Assembly: GCA_022710975.1 (NCBI GenBank)
Contig: JAKLGA010000007.1
Span: 248,001 to 312,000 of the forward strand
Length of the DNA stretch: 64,000 nt
DNA from: Myxococcota bacterium
GTDB taxonomy: Bacteria; Myxococcota; B64-G9
Direction: 5' to 3'
In this document: positions 17,101 through 29,326 of the stretch, one piece after another
Layout: every line of letters begins with the position of its first letter
Position numbering within the stretch: the first letter of the stretch is position 1
Position numbers and translations under genes: made by a program
The notes under the pieces: generated by a model
Seen by the model: only the letters and a program-made list of their open reading frames with translations
What the model was told of the DNA's origin: nothing
The model's database searches: none

Positions 17101-17499
17101 AAGCGGGCGTTCGGCCGCGGCACCCTCGGCTGGGTCGGGCTGCCGAACATCGTGCTGTTCCAGATCCTGTTCCCGGCCCTGAGCCCCATCGGGGACGCCG
17201 TGATGGTCTTCTCCGTCATCCGCGGGGACTGGAACGCCTTCCTGTCCGGCTACCTCGCCTTCCTGGCCATGGACCTGTGCGCCTCGCTGCTCGCCTTCTG
17301 GCTGGACAGGAAGCCCAAGTGGTGGCTGCTGCTGCTGCTGATCCAGCGTTTCTGCTACCGGCAGATCATGTACTGGGTCTCGCTGAAGGCCATGGTGGCC
17401 GCGCTGCGCGGGATGCGCCACGGCTGGCGCAAGCTGGATCGCCAGGGCTCGGTGTCCCCGACGCCCACCCGACCGCCCGAGCTCACCGGGACCGCATGA
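14140..17499 (+). CDS. Tripartite GH18-like / polysaccharide deacetylase / GT2 polysaccharide synthase
   Basis: 1119 residues from a GTG with AGGAAAG upstream. An N-terminal membrane helix (about 12-38) is followed by a GH18-like barrel (about 95-400, AGVNVDLEDLSPED as the DxxDxDxE-like strand, VLVMAYDEH later). Next is a NodB deacetylase domain (about 480-690; TFDDGPS and NHTFLHPH give the metal Asp/His residues). The C-terminal membrane-embedded GT2 synthase (about 755-1080) has VDADT, TEDADL and QRFRW plus membrane helices. The layout fits a machine that makes and modifies a beta-linked GlcNAc-type exopolysaccharide; product and direction are inferred. Its stop overlaps the next ATG (ATGA), so the two are coupled. 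Confidence 0.93.
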   Translation: MIFEDPRQRRWRYTLMLLGAVALTGLVITGLVGAGLLMPPPIPDTFLRHKIISKAEVRAEMERTIKPRFTKEQLARLDRMRARNRWRRDRLVRDAREGAMPFAAGTLVAFVLEDDPLSVASLEKNLGQLDVVVPDWFELPGPGCELVEHSGERLRRLLARAEVLVLPRLANLYKGQWRGEETGEFLASDEARACLVRKLVQRLVELKAAGVNVDLEDLSPEDSEPFLEFLVELRKELHQSGLRLTVDVPFQDPAFDYEYIGKVSDAVLVMAYDEHFPSSVPGPIASRPWLELSLDDILPRIPADRLVMVLGAYGYGWNVDRPKELAEGISFLTAVGLARAAGSQPRFAEGAENAHFAYKDEDGDTHEVWFQDALTLWNQVQLARLASEGKLTRFGLWRLGTEDETLWSFLGQDHPPDQPYELVQLPAGRTVEFYGEGEILTVRNRPQPGHREIQTAEDGRIVSGVYAQVPTGFLVERRGGPPKQVVFTFDDGPSEEWTPRILEVLEQTKAPAAFFVIGEQVLRFPELVEDASEAGHFIGNHTFLHPHLEELTPQESLAELASTQRLIEGLTGRRTSLFRAPYTADVIIDDEKGLAPMRTALEAGYVVVGANVDSQDWKLPDGLAIAARVVAEIERGAGQVVLFHDGGGDRSATVEAVRLLVPALRTRGYEIVPLDKLLGLPRSEIEPPMPLGERVISWGNAALAWLRSWAWAIIAVLFFACTVLAALRILFLGAMVLFEHLMLRRAKQAEAAQAYQPLVTVIIPAFNEEKVIASTLASLQATGYPEAEFLVIDDGSKDRTAEVVTAIAARDPRVRLLSQPNSGKAAAANHALREARGEVIVAVDADTLVAPDAIPKLVRHFVDPNVTAVCGNVEVGNVNSWLTAFQAVEYVTSQNFDRRAFSALNCISVVPGALGAWRRAAVLAAGGYSQDTLTEDADLTLTILRSGGHVVYESQAIARTEAPESMGGFLRQRFRWTYGTYQCLWKHKRAFGRGTLGWVGLPNIVLFQILFPALSPIGDAVMVFSVIRGDWNAFLSGYLAFLAMDLCASLLAFWLDRKPKWWLLLLLIQRFCYRQIMYWVSLKAMVAALRGMRHGWRKLDRQGSVSPTPTRPPELTGTA

Positions 17500-19214
17500 G
17501 CACGCCCGGCGCATTCCGCTACCTCTTCACCGCGGGGGCCTGCCTGCTCCTGCTGCCGCTGAAGATGATCCAGGGCTGGAACGCGGAGGCGGCCTTCCCG
17601 CTGTTCTCCTCCTGGGTGGCCGACTGCTGCTTCCTGTTCTGGCTGTGCTGGCTGGGCGTCGAGGCGGGCGGCGCCCGGCCCCCCAGGAAGCTCGTCCTGG
17701 GGGGGCTGGTGTTCGGGCTGCTCCAGCTGCCGGCGCTCCTGACGATCGGCACCCACACCTTCTTCCTGGAGGAGGCCACCGCCCGGCAGTTCTCCCTGCT
17801 GGACGCCACGCCGGACGCCGTGCTCTTCTTCCTGCGCGAGGTCACCCCGCCGGAGCTGCTGCTCGCGGGCGCCGGGGTCCTGCTGGCGCTGGTCGCGGCG
17901 GCGTGGCTCCTGCGGCGCCGGGTGGCCATCCCGCCGCGGAGGCCGATGCTCCTGGTGGCCGGCGCGCTCACCTGCCTGGTGCTGATCCACCAGGCCCTGT
18001 GCCAGTTCTACCCCACGGTGCTGTGGGAGGTCGGGCGCGATGTCATCGAGGCCTACTCCCACCCCGCGGTGGAGGGTGCGCCGCGCGCCGAGGAGCTCGC
18101 CGACGCCGGCGTGGGGCGCCCCGCGGACTGGTCCGGGCCGATCGCCTACGACAAGGTGCTGGTCTTCGTGATGGAGAGCGTCCCCTGGCGGGAGCTGCAG
18201 GAGCGCAGGCGCGAGCTGCCCCCCGAGCACTTCTTCAACCGTCACCTGGCGCACGCCCACGTGTACTCGAACTACTTCACCACCAACCAGGACAGCCGCA
18301 CGGGGCTCCTGGCCATGCTGTTCGGCCGGCTGATCCCCTTCGAGGCCTACACCGAGCGCGACGCCCGCCGCTACCTGTTCCTGAAGACCGAGCCGTCGCT
18401 GGTCGACCGCCTGTCCGCGCAGGGCTTCGCCACCGCGGTGGCGGCCGCCCAGACCGACGTGGAGCTGGTGGTGTTCGAGCTGCCCTCCTGGGACGAGCAG
18501 CTGGTGCTGTCGCAGGCGCAGTTCGAGGATCACGGGCCGTTCCTGTGCTTCAACCCCTACAAGTTCGAGCACGACTGCGAGGACAAGATCCTCCTGCCCC
18601 GCATCCTGGCCACGCTCGCCGCCCACCCGCGCGTCTTCGTCCTCCAGGAGGGCGTGTACGGGCACATCGGCGACTACTACCGCGCCACGGGCCAGAGCGC
18701 GACGGCCTACTACGGGGACCACCTGCAGGCCGTGGTCGAGCACCTGCAGGCCCGGGGCGAGCTGGAGCGCACGCTGCTGGTGGTGACCTCCGACCACGGC
18801 ATCCGGGACTGGGAGTACCGGCAGCGCCGCTGGGTCTACCGGCTGCCGCTGCTGTTCGTCAACCCCGGCCTCTCCCCCCGGGAGGAGCCCGGGCTCTACA
18901 ACCAGAGCGACTTCCCCGCCCTGCTGGCCGCGGAGCTGTCGGGCCGCCCGCCGCCCGCCCCGCGCCGCGTGAGCCTGTTCGTCGGCTGCACCAACTCCTC
19001 CGTCCTCGGCGGCGTCAGCGCGGAAGGCGACCTGCTGGTGGTCAAGAACCGCAGGTGGCGCAAGTACGTCCTGGCCGAGGGGCACTGCTCCGGAGACGAC
19101 TTGCCCGACGGCCCCGCCCGGCACCCCATCCGCGCGGCCGGGCTGATCGGGACCTTCGAGCGACTCCAAGAAAGCTTCACCCGCGCGGGCCTGGCCGGGG
19201 GCGCAGCGCGCTGA
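17496..19214 (+). CDS. Membrane-bound alkaline-phosphatase-superfamily enzyme, LtaS/sulfatase-like
   Basis: 572 residues; the ATG overlaps the preceding TGA. About four or five membrane helices occupy the first 165 residues. The periplasmic catalytic domain follows, from KVLVFVMESVP (first metal-binding Glu). SNYFTTNQDSRTG then provides the likely nucleophile Thr or Ser, and LLVVTSDHGIRD the metal Asp/His. The family transfers phosphoglycerol or phosphoethanolamine, or cleaves sulfate esters. Given the tight coupling to a polysaccharide synthase, I infer that it decorates that polymer with a phosphate-linked group. The exact donor cannot be read from sequence. Confidence 0.86.
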   Translation: MSTPGAFRYLFTAGACLLLLPLKMIQGWNAEAAFPLFSSWVADCCFLFWLCWLGVEAGGARPPRKLVLGGLVFGLLQLPALLTIGTHTFFLEEATARQFSLLDATPDAVLFFLREVTPPELLLAGAGVLLALVAAAWLLRRRVAIPPRRPMLLVAGALTCLVLIHQALCQFYPTVLWEVGRDVIEAYSHPAVEGAPRAEELADAGVGRPADWSGPIAYDKVLVFVMESVPWRELQERRRELPPEHFFNRHLAHAHVYSNYFTTNQDSRTGLLAMLFGRLIPFEAYTERDARRYLFLKTEPSLVDRLSAQGFATAVAAAQTDVELVVFELPSWDEQLVLSQAQFEDHGPFLCFNPYKFEHDCEDKILLPRILATLAAHPRVFVLQEGVYGHIGDYYRATGQSATAYYGDHLQAVVEHLQARGELERTLLVVTSDHGIRDWEYRQRRWVYRLPLLFVNPGLSPREEPGLYNQSDFPALLAAELSGRPPPAPRRVSLFVGCTNSSVLGGVSAEGDLLVVKNRRWRKYVLAEGHCSGDDLPDGPARHPIRAAGLIGTFERLQESFTRAGLAGGAAR

Positions 19215-19229
19215 CGCGGACAGGCCGCC

Positions 19230-20015
19230 TCAGCCCTCGCCCCGGGGCGGGATCCCGGTCCAGGCGCGGATGGCGAGGTGCTCCGGCGTGCGCCGGCCGT
19301 CCGCGCGGCGCAGCACGAGCGGCGCGGCGTCCGCCGCCTCGGCCGCCGGGGCGGGCGCCTGCGCGCCCACCAGCAGGCTCAGGAAGGGCGCCTTGCCCTC
19401 CCGGGGCAGCACGTACCGGTGCTGGACGAGGGTCAGGCCGGCCCGGAGGAGCGCGCCGCGGTCGCGGCCCGGCGGCGCCGCGCCGGCGCAGGCGGCGAAC
19501 ACCCCGCCGGGGGCCAGGACCTGGCTGGCGGCCAGGGCGTACTCCTCGATGCCACCGTGCAGCTCGAAGTGGGCCGCGGCCCGGGCCGGGTCGGCGCACG
19601 GGGTGCCGGAGCCCGGGGCGAAGTAGGGCGGGGAGCCGGTGACCAGCTCGAAGCGCCCGAGCGACGCCAGGAGCGCGCGATCGCGCAGGTCGCCCGCCGC
19701 GATGCGCACCCGGGGCGCGCAGCGGTTCAGCAGCACGTTGCGCCTGGCGAACTCCGCCAGCTCCGGGTTCAGCTCCAGGCCCACCAGCTCGGCCTCGGGG
19801 AAGGCCCAGGCCGTGATCAGCAGCACCGAGCCCAGGCCGCACCCGAGATCCAGCACCCGCCGCGGCGCGCCGCCCCGGGTGCCGGCCAGGTGCCCGACCA
19901 GCATGTCGTCCACGGAGTAGCGGTGCCCGCGCCGCTTCTGGAGGAGCCGGAAGTCCCGGGTCAGGGCGATGCTCTGCTCCCCTGGCCGGGCCGAGGGTGA
20001 CCGCGCGGATTCCAC
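19230..20015 (-). CDS. tRNA1(Val) adenine-N6 methyltransferase-like (TrmN6/YfiC family)
   Basis: 261 residues from a GTG. A Rossmann SAM site is visible (RVLDLGCGLGSVLL near 55-68, ELVGLELNPELAEFARRN next). RGHRYSVDDMLVGHLA near 30-45 is typical of the YfiC/TrmN6 family. The catalytic motif, usually NPPY, is here SPPYF, with Asn replaced by Ser; that is unusual for an N6-adenine methyltransferase and may change activity or substrate. A basic C-terminal tail ends in HLAIRAW. It converges with the LtaS-like gene, only 15 bases apart. Other amino-methyltransferases with (N/D/S)PPY remain possible. Confidence 0.8.
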   Translation of the reverse strand: MESARSPSARPGEQSIALTRDFRLLQKRRGHRYSVDDMLVGHLAGTRGGAPRRVLDLGCGLGSVLLITAWAFPEAELVGLELNPELAEFARRNVLLNRCAPRVRIAAGDLRDRALLASLGRFELVTGSPPYFAPGSGTPCADPARAAAHFELHGGIEEYALAASQVLAPGGVFAACAGAAPPGRDRGALLRAGLTLVQHRYVLPREGKAPFLSLLVGAQAPAPAAEAADAAPLVLRRADGRRTPEHLAIRAWTGIPPRGEG

Positions 20016-20069
20016 GGATCCTACCTACGTCGTTTTCCCCGGCGGATCCAGCGGCGGCGGACGTGGCGA

Positions 20070-20098
20070 TTGATCCTCGCGCCGGGCTCGGGGAAGAT
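20070..20098 (+). promoter_or_regulatory. Possible promoter of the YgbA-like gene
   Basis: TTGATC, 17-base spacer, GAAGAT, followed by GAGGAGAGCG and the ATG at 20122. The -10 is a weak match (3 of 6). Confidence 0.32.
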
Positions 20099-20121
20099 GC
20101 AGGCCGGACCCGAGGAGAGCG

Positions 20122-20466
20122 ATGGACACGCGCCCCCGTGATGACGAGCGTTCTGCCCGCAGGCTCAGGCGGGAGCTGGCCACCGTGCGCGCCATGCTGG
20201 CGCTCCACTGCCGCGCCGCGCACGGCAGCCGGCGCGGGCTGTGCGCGGAGTGCGAGGAGCTGTGGGGCTACGTGCAGGCGCGCGTGGGCCGCTGCCCGTT
20301 CCGCGCGGACAAGCCCACCTGCCAGAGGTGCACGGTCCACTGCTTCAAGCCCGAGCGGCGGGAGCAGATCCGGAGGGTGATGCGCTTCGCGGGCCCGCGC
20401 ATGCTGTGGCGCCACCCGCTGCTGGCCATCCTGCACCTGCTGGACGGCCGGCGGCGGCCGCGGTGA
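20122..20466 (+). CDS. YgbA-like nitrous-oxide-stimulated-promoter family protein
   Basis: 114 residues. Seven cysteines (30, 41, 44, 58, 67, 70, 74) are arranged as in E. coli YgbA: LCAEC, GRCPF, KPTCQRCTVHCFKPERREQI, then RRVMRFAGPRMLWRHPLLAI. The cysteine pairs probably bind metal or an Fe-S cluster. YgbA is induced by nitric oxide through NsrR and helps recovery from nitrosative stress in enterobacteria; that role is transferred by homology only. The gene stands alone, with GAGGAG before the ATG and a converging propeller gene 16 bases beyond its stop. Confidence 0.88.
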   Translation: MDTRPRDDERSARRLRRELATVRAMLALHCRAAHGSRRGLCAECEELWGYVQARVGRCPFRADKPTCQRCTVHCFKPERREQIRRVMRFAGPRMLWRHPLLAILHLLDGRRRPR

Positions 20467-20482
20467 GCGGCGCGGCCGGCGC

Positions 20483-21145
20483 CTACTCCGTCTCGACCGC
20501 CCACAACTTGCCGCCGCTGATGGCGTAGAGCTTGCCGTCCAGGGCCGCCAGCCCGGCCATCTGGTCCCAGCCGCCGCCGAGATCCTGGTACTTGCCGTCC
20601 TTGGTGGTGGCCCACAGTTTGCCGCCCGAGATCACGTACAGCTTGCCCCCCAGCGCGGTCATGCCGCCGATCGTGCTCCAGCCGCCGCCCAGGTCCTTGT
20701 ACTTGCCGTCCTTCTCGGTGGCCCACAGCTTGCCGCCCGAGATCACGTACAGCTTGCCGTCCAGCGCGGCCATGCCGCCGATCTTGGCCCAGCCGCCGCC
20801 CAGGTCCTTGTACTTGCCGTCCTTCTCGGTGGCCCACAGCTTGCCGCCCGAGATGATGTACAGCTTGCCGTCCAGCGCCGCCAGGTCGCCGATCTGATCC
20901 CAGCCGCCGCCCAGGTCCTTGTACTTGCCGTCCTTCTCGGTGGCCCACAGCTTGCCGCCCGAGATGATGTACAGCTTCCCGTCCAGGGCCGTGATGCCGC
21001 CGATATTGTCCCAGCCGCCGCCGAGATCCTGGTACTTGCCGTCCTTCTCGGTGGCCCACAGCTTGCCGCCCGAGATCACGTACAGCTTGCCGTCCAGCCC
21101 GACCATACCGCCCACGCCGTCCCAGCCACCGCCCAGCTCCTGGTA
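20483..21145 (-). repeat. Six tandem 111-bp repeats of the propeller gene
   Basis: In-frame units of 111 bases (37 codons), for example the matching words at 20583 and 20694. Units in the middle differ by only a few bases, while the first and last are the most diverged. The array ends exactly at the stop codon. Confidence 0.92.
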
Positions 21146-21220
21146 GGCCCCCGGCCTGGCCTGCGCGCGCACGACGAGCAGGCAGGCGAGCAGGGCCAGA
21201 CCGATCGAGATCTTCCGCAT
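20483..21220 (-). CDS. Secreted six-blade tectonin-like beta-propeller
   Basis: 245 residues from the ATG at 21220 with GGAGAGG upstream. A signal peptide (ISIGLALLACLLVVRAQA) is followed by six 37-residue repeats, each reading close to LGGGWDxIGGMxALDGKLY then xISGGKLWATEKDGKYK. The W-x-x-I-G and ISGGKLWA pattern resembles tectonin/TECPR propeller blades, which bind sugars or lipid A in some species. Almost nothing else is present, so the mature protein is one closed six-blade propeller. The repeats are nearly identical at protein and DNA level, pointing to recent expansion. Its promoter-like sequence lies in the end of uvrA. Binding to a glycan is inferred. Confidence 0.85.
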   Translation of the reverse strand: MRKISIGLALLACLLVVRAQARPGAYQELGGGWDGVGGMVGLDGKLYVISGGKLWATEKDGKYQDLGGGWDNIGGITALDGKLYIISGGKLWATEKDGKYKDLGGGWDQIGDLAALDGKLYIISGGKLWATEKDGKYKDLGGGWAKIGGMAALDGKLYVISGGKLWATEKDGKYKDLGGGWSTIGGMTALGGKLYVISGGKLWATTKDGKYQDLGGGWDQMAGLAALDGKLYAISGGKLWAVETE

Positions 21221-21242
21221 GGTCCTCTCCTTTTTCGCCACT

Positions 21243-26234
<4,992 letters not shown>

Positions 26235-26238
26235 GCGT

Positions 26239-27033
26239 TCAGCCGTGCACCTTGCGGCCGAAGTCGCGCATCCAGCGCTCCTCGTCCGGAGAGAGGGGCC
26301 CGCGCTCCAGGGCGGCCAGGTTCTGCTCGAGCTCCGTCCGGTTCCTGGGCGCGCTGAGCGCGAGATCCACGTGCGGGCTGGAGAGCTGGAAGCGGTAGCA
26401 GTCGCCGGCCGTCATGACCTGGCCGTCCCAGCCCCGCGGCCGCCGGAGCAGCTTGCGCCAGGAGGTGGCCGTGTAGGCCAGGATGGTCGGCCGGCCCTCG
26501 CGCCGGTGGGGGAAGACGTCCCGCTCCGCGCCGGGGTGGGCCGCGTTGTAGCGGATCATCAGCAGGTCGAGCGGCGAGGCGGCGGCCAGCCGCCCGGCCC
26601 GGGGCCGATCGTGGATGCTCACCCCGAGGGCCCGCACCTGGCCGCTCTGGCGGAGCCTGAGCAGCTCGCGCTCGGTGGCCGCGCTCCAGGCGGACCCCAC
26701 CCCCAGCCAGCCGAGCAGCAGCACGTCCAGGTAGTCCGTGCCCAGGCTCGCCAGCGCCTTCTCCGCGCCCCGGCGGACGCCCCAGCCGAACCAGCCGATG
26801 TTCGCGTAGGCCACCACGGCCACCTGCTCGCGCCGGGAGCGCAGCGCCTCCTTGAGCGGCGCGCGCAGCCCCGCCCCGCGGGCGGTCACCAGGAACAGGT
26901 TCACCCCGCGCTCCATGGCCAGGCGCACGCCACCCTCGTCCAGGCCGTAGTTGGCCGCCAGGCCCAGGCGGAAGAGCAGTTTTCCGGGGAAGGCCGATGG
27001 GGTACCGTGGAGCCAGTCGTTCATGGGGTGCAT
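26239..27033 (-). CDS. Aldo/keto reductase-family protein
   Basis: 264 residues from the ATG at 27033 (GGAG 11 bases upstream); an ATG nine bases later is an alternative start. The fold is recognisable from KLLFRLGLAANYGLDEGGV, DYLDVLLLGWLG (strand with the usual YiDLYlLH position), GQVRALGVSIHD, LDLLMIRYNAAHPGAE and the C-terminal DLALSAPRNRTELEQNL. It is shorter than classic reductases, and the Asp-Tyr-Lys-His set is incomplete by eye: the catalytic Tyr may be YGLDEG, while the usual His in LLH is replaced by Gly. NADPH-dependent reduction is therefore plausible but not assured. It shares an operon with uvrA. Confidence 0.75.
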   Translation of the reverse strand: MHPMNDWLHGTPSAFPGKLLFRLGLAANYGLDEGGVRLAMERGVNLFLVTARGAGLRAPLKEALRSRREQVAVVAYANIGWFGWGVRRGAEKALASLGTDYLDVLLLGWLGVGSAWSAATERELLRLRQSGQVRALGVSIHDRPRAGRLAAASPLDLLMIRYNAAHPGAERDVFPHRREGRPTILAYTATSWRKLLRRPRGWDGQVMTAGDCYRFQLSSPHVDLALSAPRNRTELEQNLAALERGPLSPDEERWMRDFGRKVHG

Positions 27034-27078
27034 TCTCGCGGATGCTCCCTCGCCTGTCCAGCCAACGCTGATCCGGAA

Positions 27079-27107
27079 ATGACCCGCGGCGTCCGGCCTG
27101 CTACAAT
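27079..27107 (+). promoter_or_regulatory. Predicted promoter of the DUF1460-GT2-DUF4922-SpoIID operon
   Basis: ATGACC (27079-27084), 17-base spacer, TACAAT (27102-27107; 5 of 6). Only nine bases separate the -10 from the ATG at 27117, so the leader would be nearly absent. Confidence 0.52.
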
Positions 27108-27116
27108 CCGCGCGAG

Positions 27117-27848
27117 ATGCCTGCACGCGAACCCACCCGTGGAGCCTGGCGGCGCGCGGCGGCCGCGCTGCTGCGCCAGCTCGCGCCGGCCGCGGGCGCG
27201 CCGGCCCGGCTGCGCCTGGCCGCCCGGGAGCTGTGCGGCCGGCCCTACCTGGCCGGCTCGCTCATCGGCGGCCCGGCGCTGCCCGAACGCCTGGTCGTCC
27301 GGCTGGACGCCTTCGACTGCGTCACCTTCGTCGAGGCCTGCCTGGCGCTCGCGCGCAGCGCGGACGGGGACGGCTTCCTGGCCGAGCTGGTGGCCACCCG
27401 CTACCGCCACGGCCGGGTGAGCTGGCCCGACCGGCTGCACTACTTCTCGGACTGGCTGCGCTGGAACCGGCGGCGCGGGGCGCTGCGCCTGCTCAGCGCC
27501 GGGCCCGGGTCGCGCGAGCTCACGCCCCGCCTGGCCGTCCTGGAGGGGCTGCCCGCCCGGACCGCGCGCTTCCACGTGGTGCCTCGCCGGGCCCTGGCCC
27601 GGGCGCGCGCGCGGCTGCCGGAGTCGGCGCTGGTGGCCTTCGCCTCCCTGCGCGCGGGCCTGGACTTCTTCCACACGGGTCTGCTATTTGGCGACGCGCC
27701 GGGGCAGGCGCTCGAGGCGCGCGTCCTGATCCACGCCTCACGCAGCCGCGGCGGGGTGACGGCCGAGCCGCTGGGCGCGTTCCTGCGGCGGAACCGCACG
27801 CGCGGCCTCGCCCTGGCCGGGCCCTTGCCTGGTGGAGAGCATCGATGA
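27117..27848 (+). CDS. DUF1460 amidase-like protein (NlpC/P60-type fold)
   Basis: 243 residues. PYLAGSLIGG, then ERLVVRLDAFDCVTFVEACL and FFHTGLLF match the DUF1460 family, N-acetylmuramoyl-L-alanine amidase-like papain-fold enzymes; the likely nucleophile is Cys68 and the His lies in FFHTG. Family members with this fold cut muramoyl-peptide bonds. No hydrophobic signal peptide is seen at the N-terminus, which is instead Arg/Ala-rich, so the enzyme may act in the cytoplasm on imported fragments. It is the first gene of a four-gene unit: its TGA overlaps the next ATG (ATGA at 27845). Confidence 0.82.
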   Translation: MPAREPTRGAWRRAAAALLRQLAPAAGAPARLRLAARELCGRPYLAGSLIGGPALPERLVVRLDAFDCVTFVEACLALARSADGDGFLAELVATRYRHGRVSWPDRLHYFSDWLRWNRRRGALRLLSAGPGSRELTPRLAVLEGLPARTARFHVVPRRALARARARLPESALVAFASLRAGLDFFHTGLLFGDAPGQALEARVLIHASRSRGGVTAEPLGAFLRRNRTRGLALAGPLPGGEHR

Positions 27849-29326
27849 GCGCGCTGGCCACCGTCCTCCCCTGGAGCGGCGCGGGCGCGGAGCCCGCGGC
27901 GCGGGCGCTGCCCGGGCCGCTGGCCGTGATCGCGCCGCCCGGCCTGGACGCCCCGGCCGGCGCCGCGCGGCTGCTGCGCGCGCCGAGCCCGGACAGCGGC
28001 GCGGCGGCGCTCGAGGTGCTGCGCTGGTTCGAGGGCACCGGGGCCGAGCACCTCCTGTGGCTGCTCGACCCGGCGGCCGAGCTCGACCCGGCCGGGCTGC
28101 GCCGCCTGCGGCTCGCCGCCGAGGACACGGGCGCCAGCCTGGTCTACGGGGACTTCCTCGAGCGCGGCGCCGACGGCGCGCTGCACCCGCACCCGCTGCT
28201 GGACTACCAGCCGGGCAGCCTGCGCGACGACTTCGACTTCGGCCCCCTGCTGCTCTGCTCCCGGCGGGGGCTGGCCGGCCTGGCCGAGGGCCTGGCCGCG
28301 GACGCGGCCGGGCTGCGCTTCGGGGGGCTGTACGACCTGCGCCTGCGCCTGTCCGAGCGGGGCGCGCTGCTGCGCCTGCCCGAGCCCGTGTGCGTCCTGC
28401 CGGCCCGCGCGGAGCGGCCGAGCGGCCAGCAGATCTTCGACTACGTGGATCCGCGCAACCGCGACCGCCAGCGCGAGCTGGAGCTGGTGGCCACGGCCCA
28501 CCTGCGGCGCATCGGCGCCTGGCTGCCGCCGCCCCGCGCGCCCCGGGCCGCGGACGCGGGCGCCTTCCCGGTCGTGGCCAGCGTGGTCATCCCGGTCAAG
28601 GACCGGGCGCGCACGGTGCTGGACGCGGCCCGCAGCGCGCTCGGCCAGCGCGCCCCGTTCCCCTTCAACTTGCTGGTGGTGGACAACCACTCCAGCGACG
28701 GCACCACCCAGGCCCTGGCCGGGCTGGCCGCCCAGGACGCCCGCCTGGTGCACCTCGTCCCGGCCCGCCGCGACCTCGGCATCGGCGGCTGCTGGAACGA
28801 GGCCGTGTTCTCGCCGGCCTGCGGCCGGTACGCGGTCCAGCTCGACAGCGACGACCTGTACGCCGACGACCGGGTGCTGGCGCGCGTCGTGGCCGAGCTG
28901 GAGCGCGGGCCCTTCGCCCTGGTGATCGGGGCCTACACCACGGTCGACTTCCAGCTCCGGGAGCTCCCGCCCGGGCTGGTGGACCACCGCGAGTGGAGCG
29001 ACGAGAACGGCCACAACAACGCGCTGCGGGTGGCGGGGCTGGGCGCGCCGCGCGCCTTCCACGTGCCCAGCCTGCGGGCGCTGGGCTTCCCCAACGTCAG
29101 CTACGGCGAGGACTACGCGGTCGCGCTGCGCCTCAGCCGCAGCCACCGGATCGGGCGCCTGTACGACTCGCTGTACTGGTGCCGGCGCTGGGAGGGCAAC
29201 ACCGACAGCGCGCTCAGCCTGGAGGCCAGCAACCGCCACCTGGCCTACAAGGACCGCCTGCGCTCCATCGAGCTCGCCGCCCGCCAGGCGCTCGCGCGCG
29301 GCGGCCAGCCGGGGGTCGCGCCTTGA
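27845..29326 (+). CDS. GT2-family glycosyltransferase with extra N-terminal domain
   Basis: 493 residues. The first 225 residues resemble a degenerate second glycosyltransferase lobe (LLWLLDPAAELDPAGLRRL, LVYGDFLE). The active GT-A domain follows: VVASVVIPVKDRARTVLDAA, FNLLVVDNHSSDGTTQALAG, and the metal motif QLDSDDLYADD (DxD). SYGEDYAVALRLS carries the likely catalytic Glu-Asp. It is soluble; no membrane helices are seen. Sugar donor and acceptor are unknown. It is translationally coupled on both sides (ATGA before, TTGA after), so it probably works with the amidase and the DUF4922 enzyme. Confidence 0.85.
   Translation: MSALATVLPWSGAGAEPAARALPGPLAVIAPPGLDAPAGAARLLRAPSPDSGAAALEVLRWFEGTGAEHLLWLLDPAAELDPAGLRRLRLAAEDTGASLVYGDFLERGADGALHPHPLLDYQPGSLRDDFDFGPLLLCSRRGLAGLAEGLAADAAGLRFGGLYDLRLRLSERGALLRLPEPVCVLPARAERPSGQQIFDYVDPRNRDRQRELELVATAHLRRIGAWLPPPRAPRAADAGAFPVVASVVIPVKDRARTVLDAARSALGQRAPFPFNLLVVDNHSSDGTTQALAGLAAQDARLVHLVPARRDLGIGGCWNEAVFSPACGRYAVQLDSDDLYADDRVLARVVAELERGPFALVIGAYTTVDFQLRELPPGLVDHREWSDENGHNNALRVAGLGAPRAFHVPSLRALGFPNVSYGEDYAVALRLSRSHRIGRLYDSLYWCRRWEGNTDSALSLEASNRHLAYKDRLRSIELAARQALARGGQPGVAP

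Noticed and set aside
19215-19229. Short inverted repeat between convergent genes as intrinsic terminator
   Set aside because: Only a four-base stem and no T-run. I found no convincing rho-independent terminator in the window.
20483-21145. Regular 111-bp repeats that might be taken for a CRISPR-like array
   Set aside because: Repeats abut without unique spacers, stay in one reading frame and encode a propeller blade.
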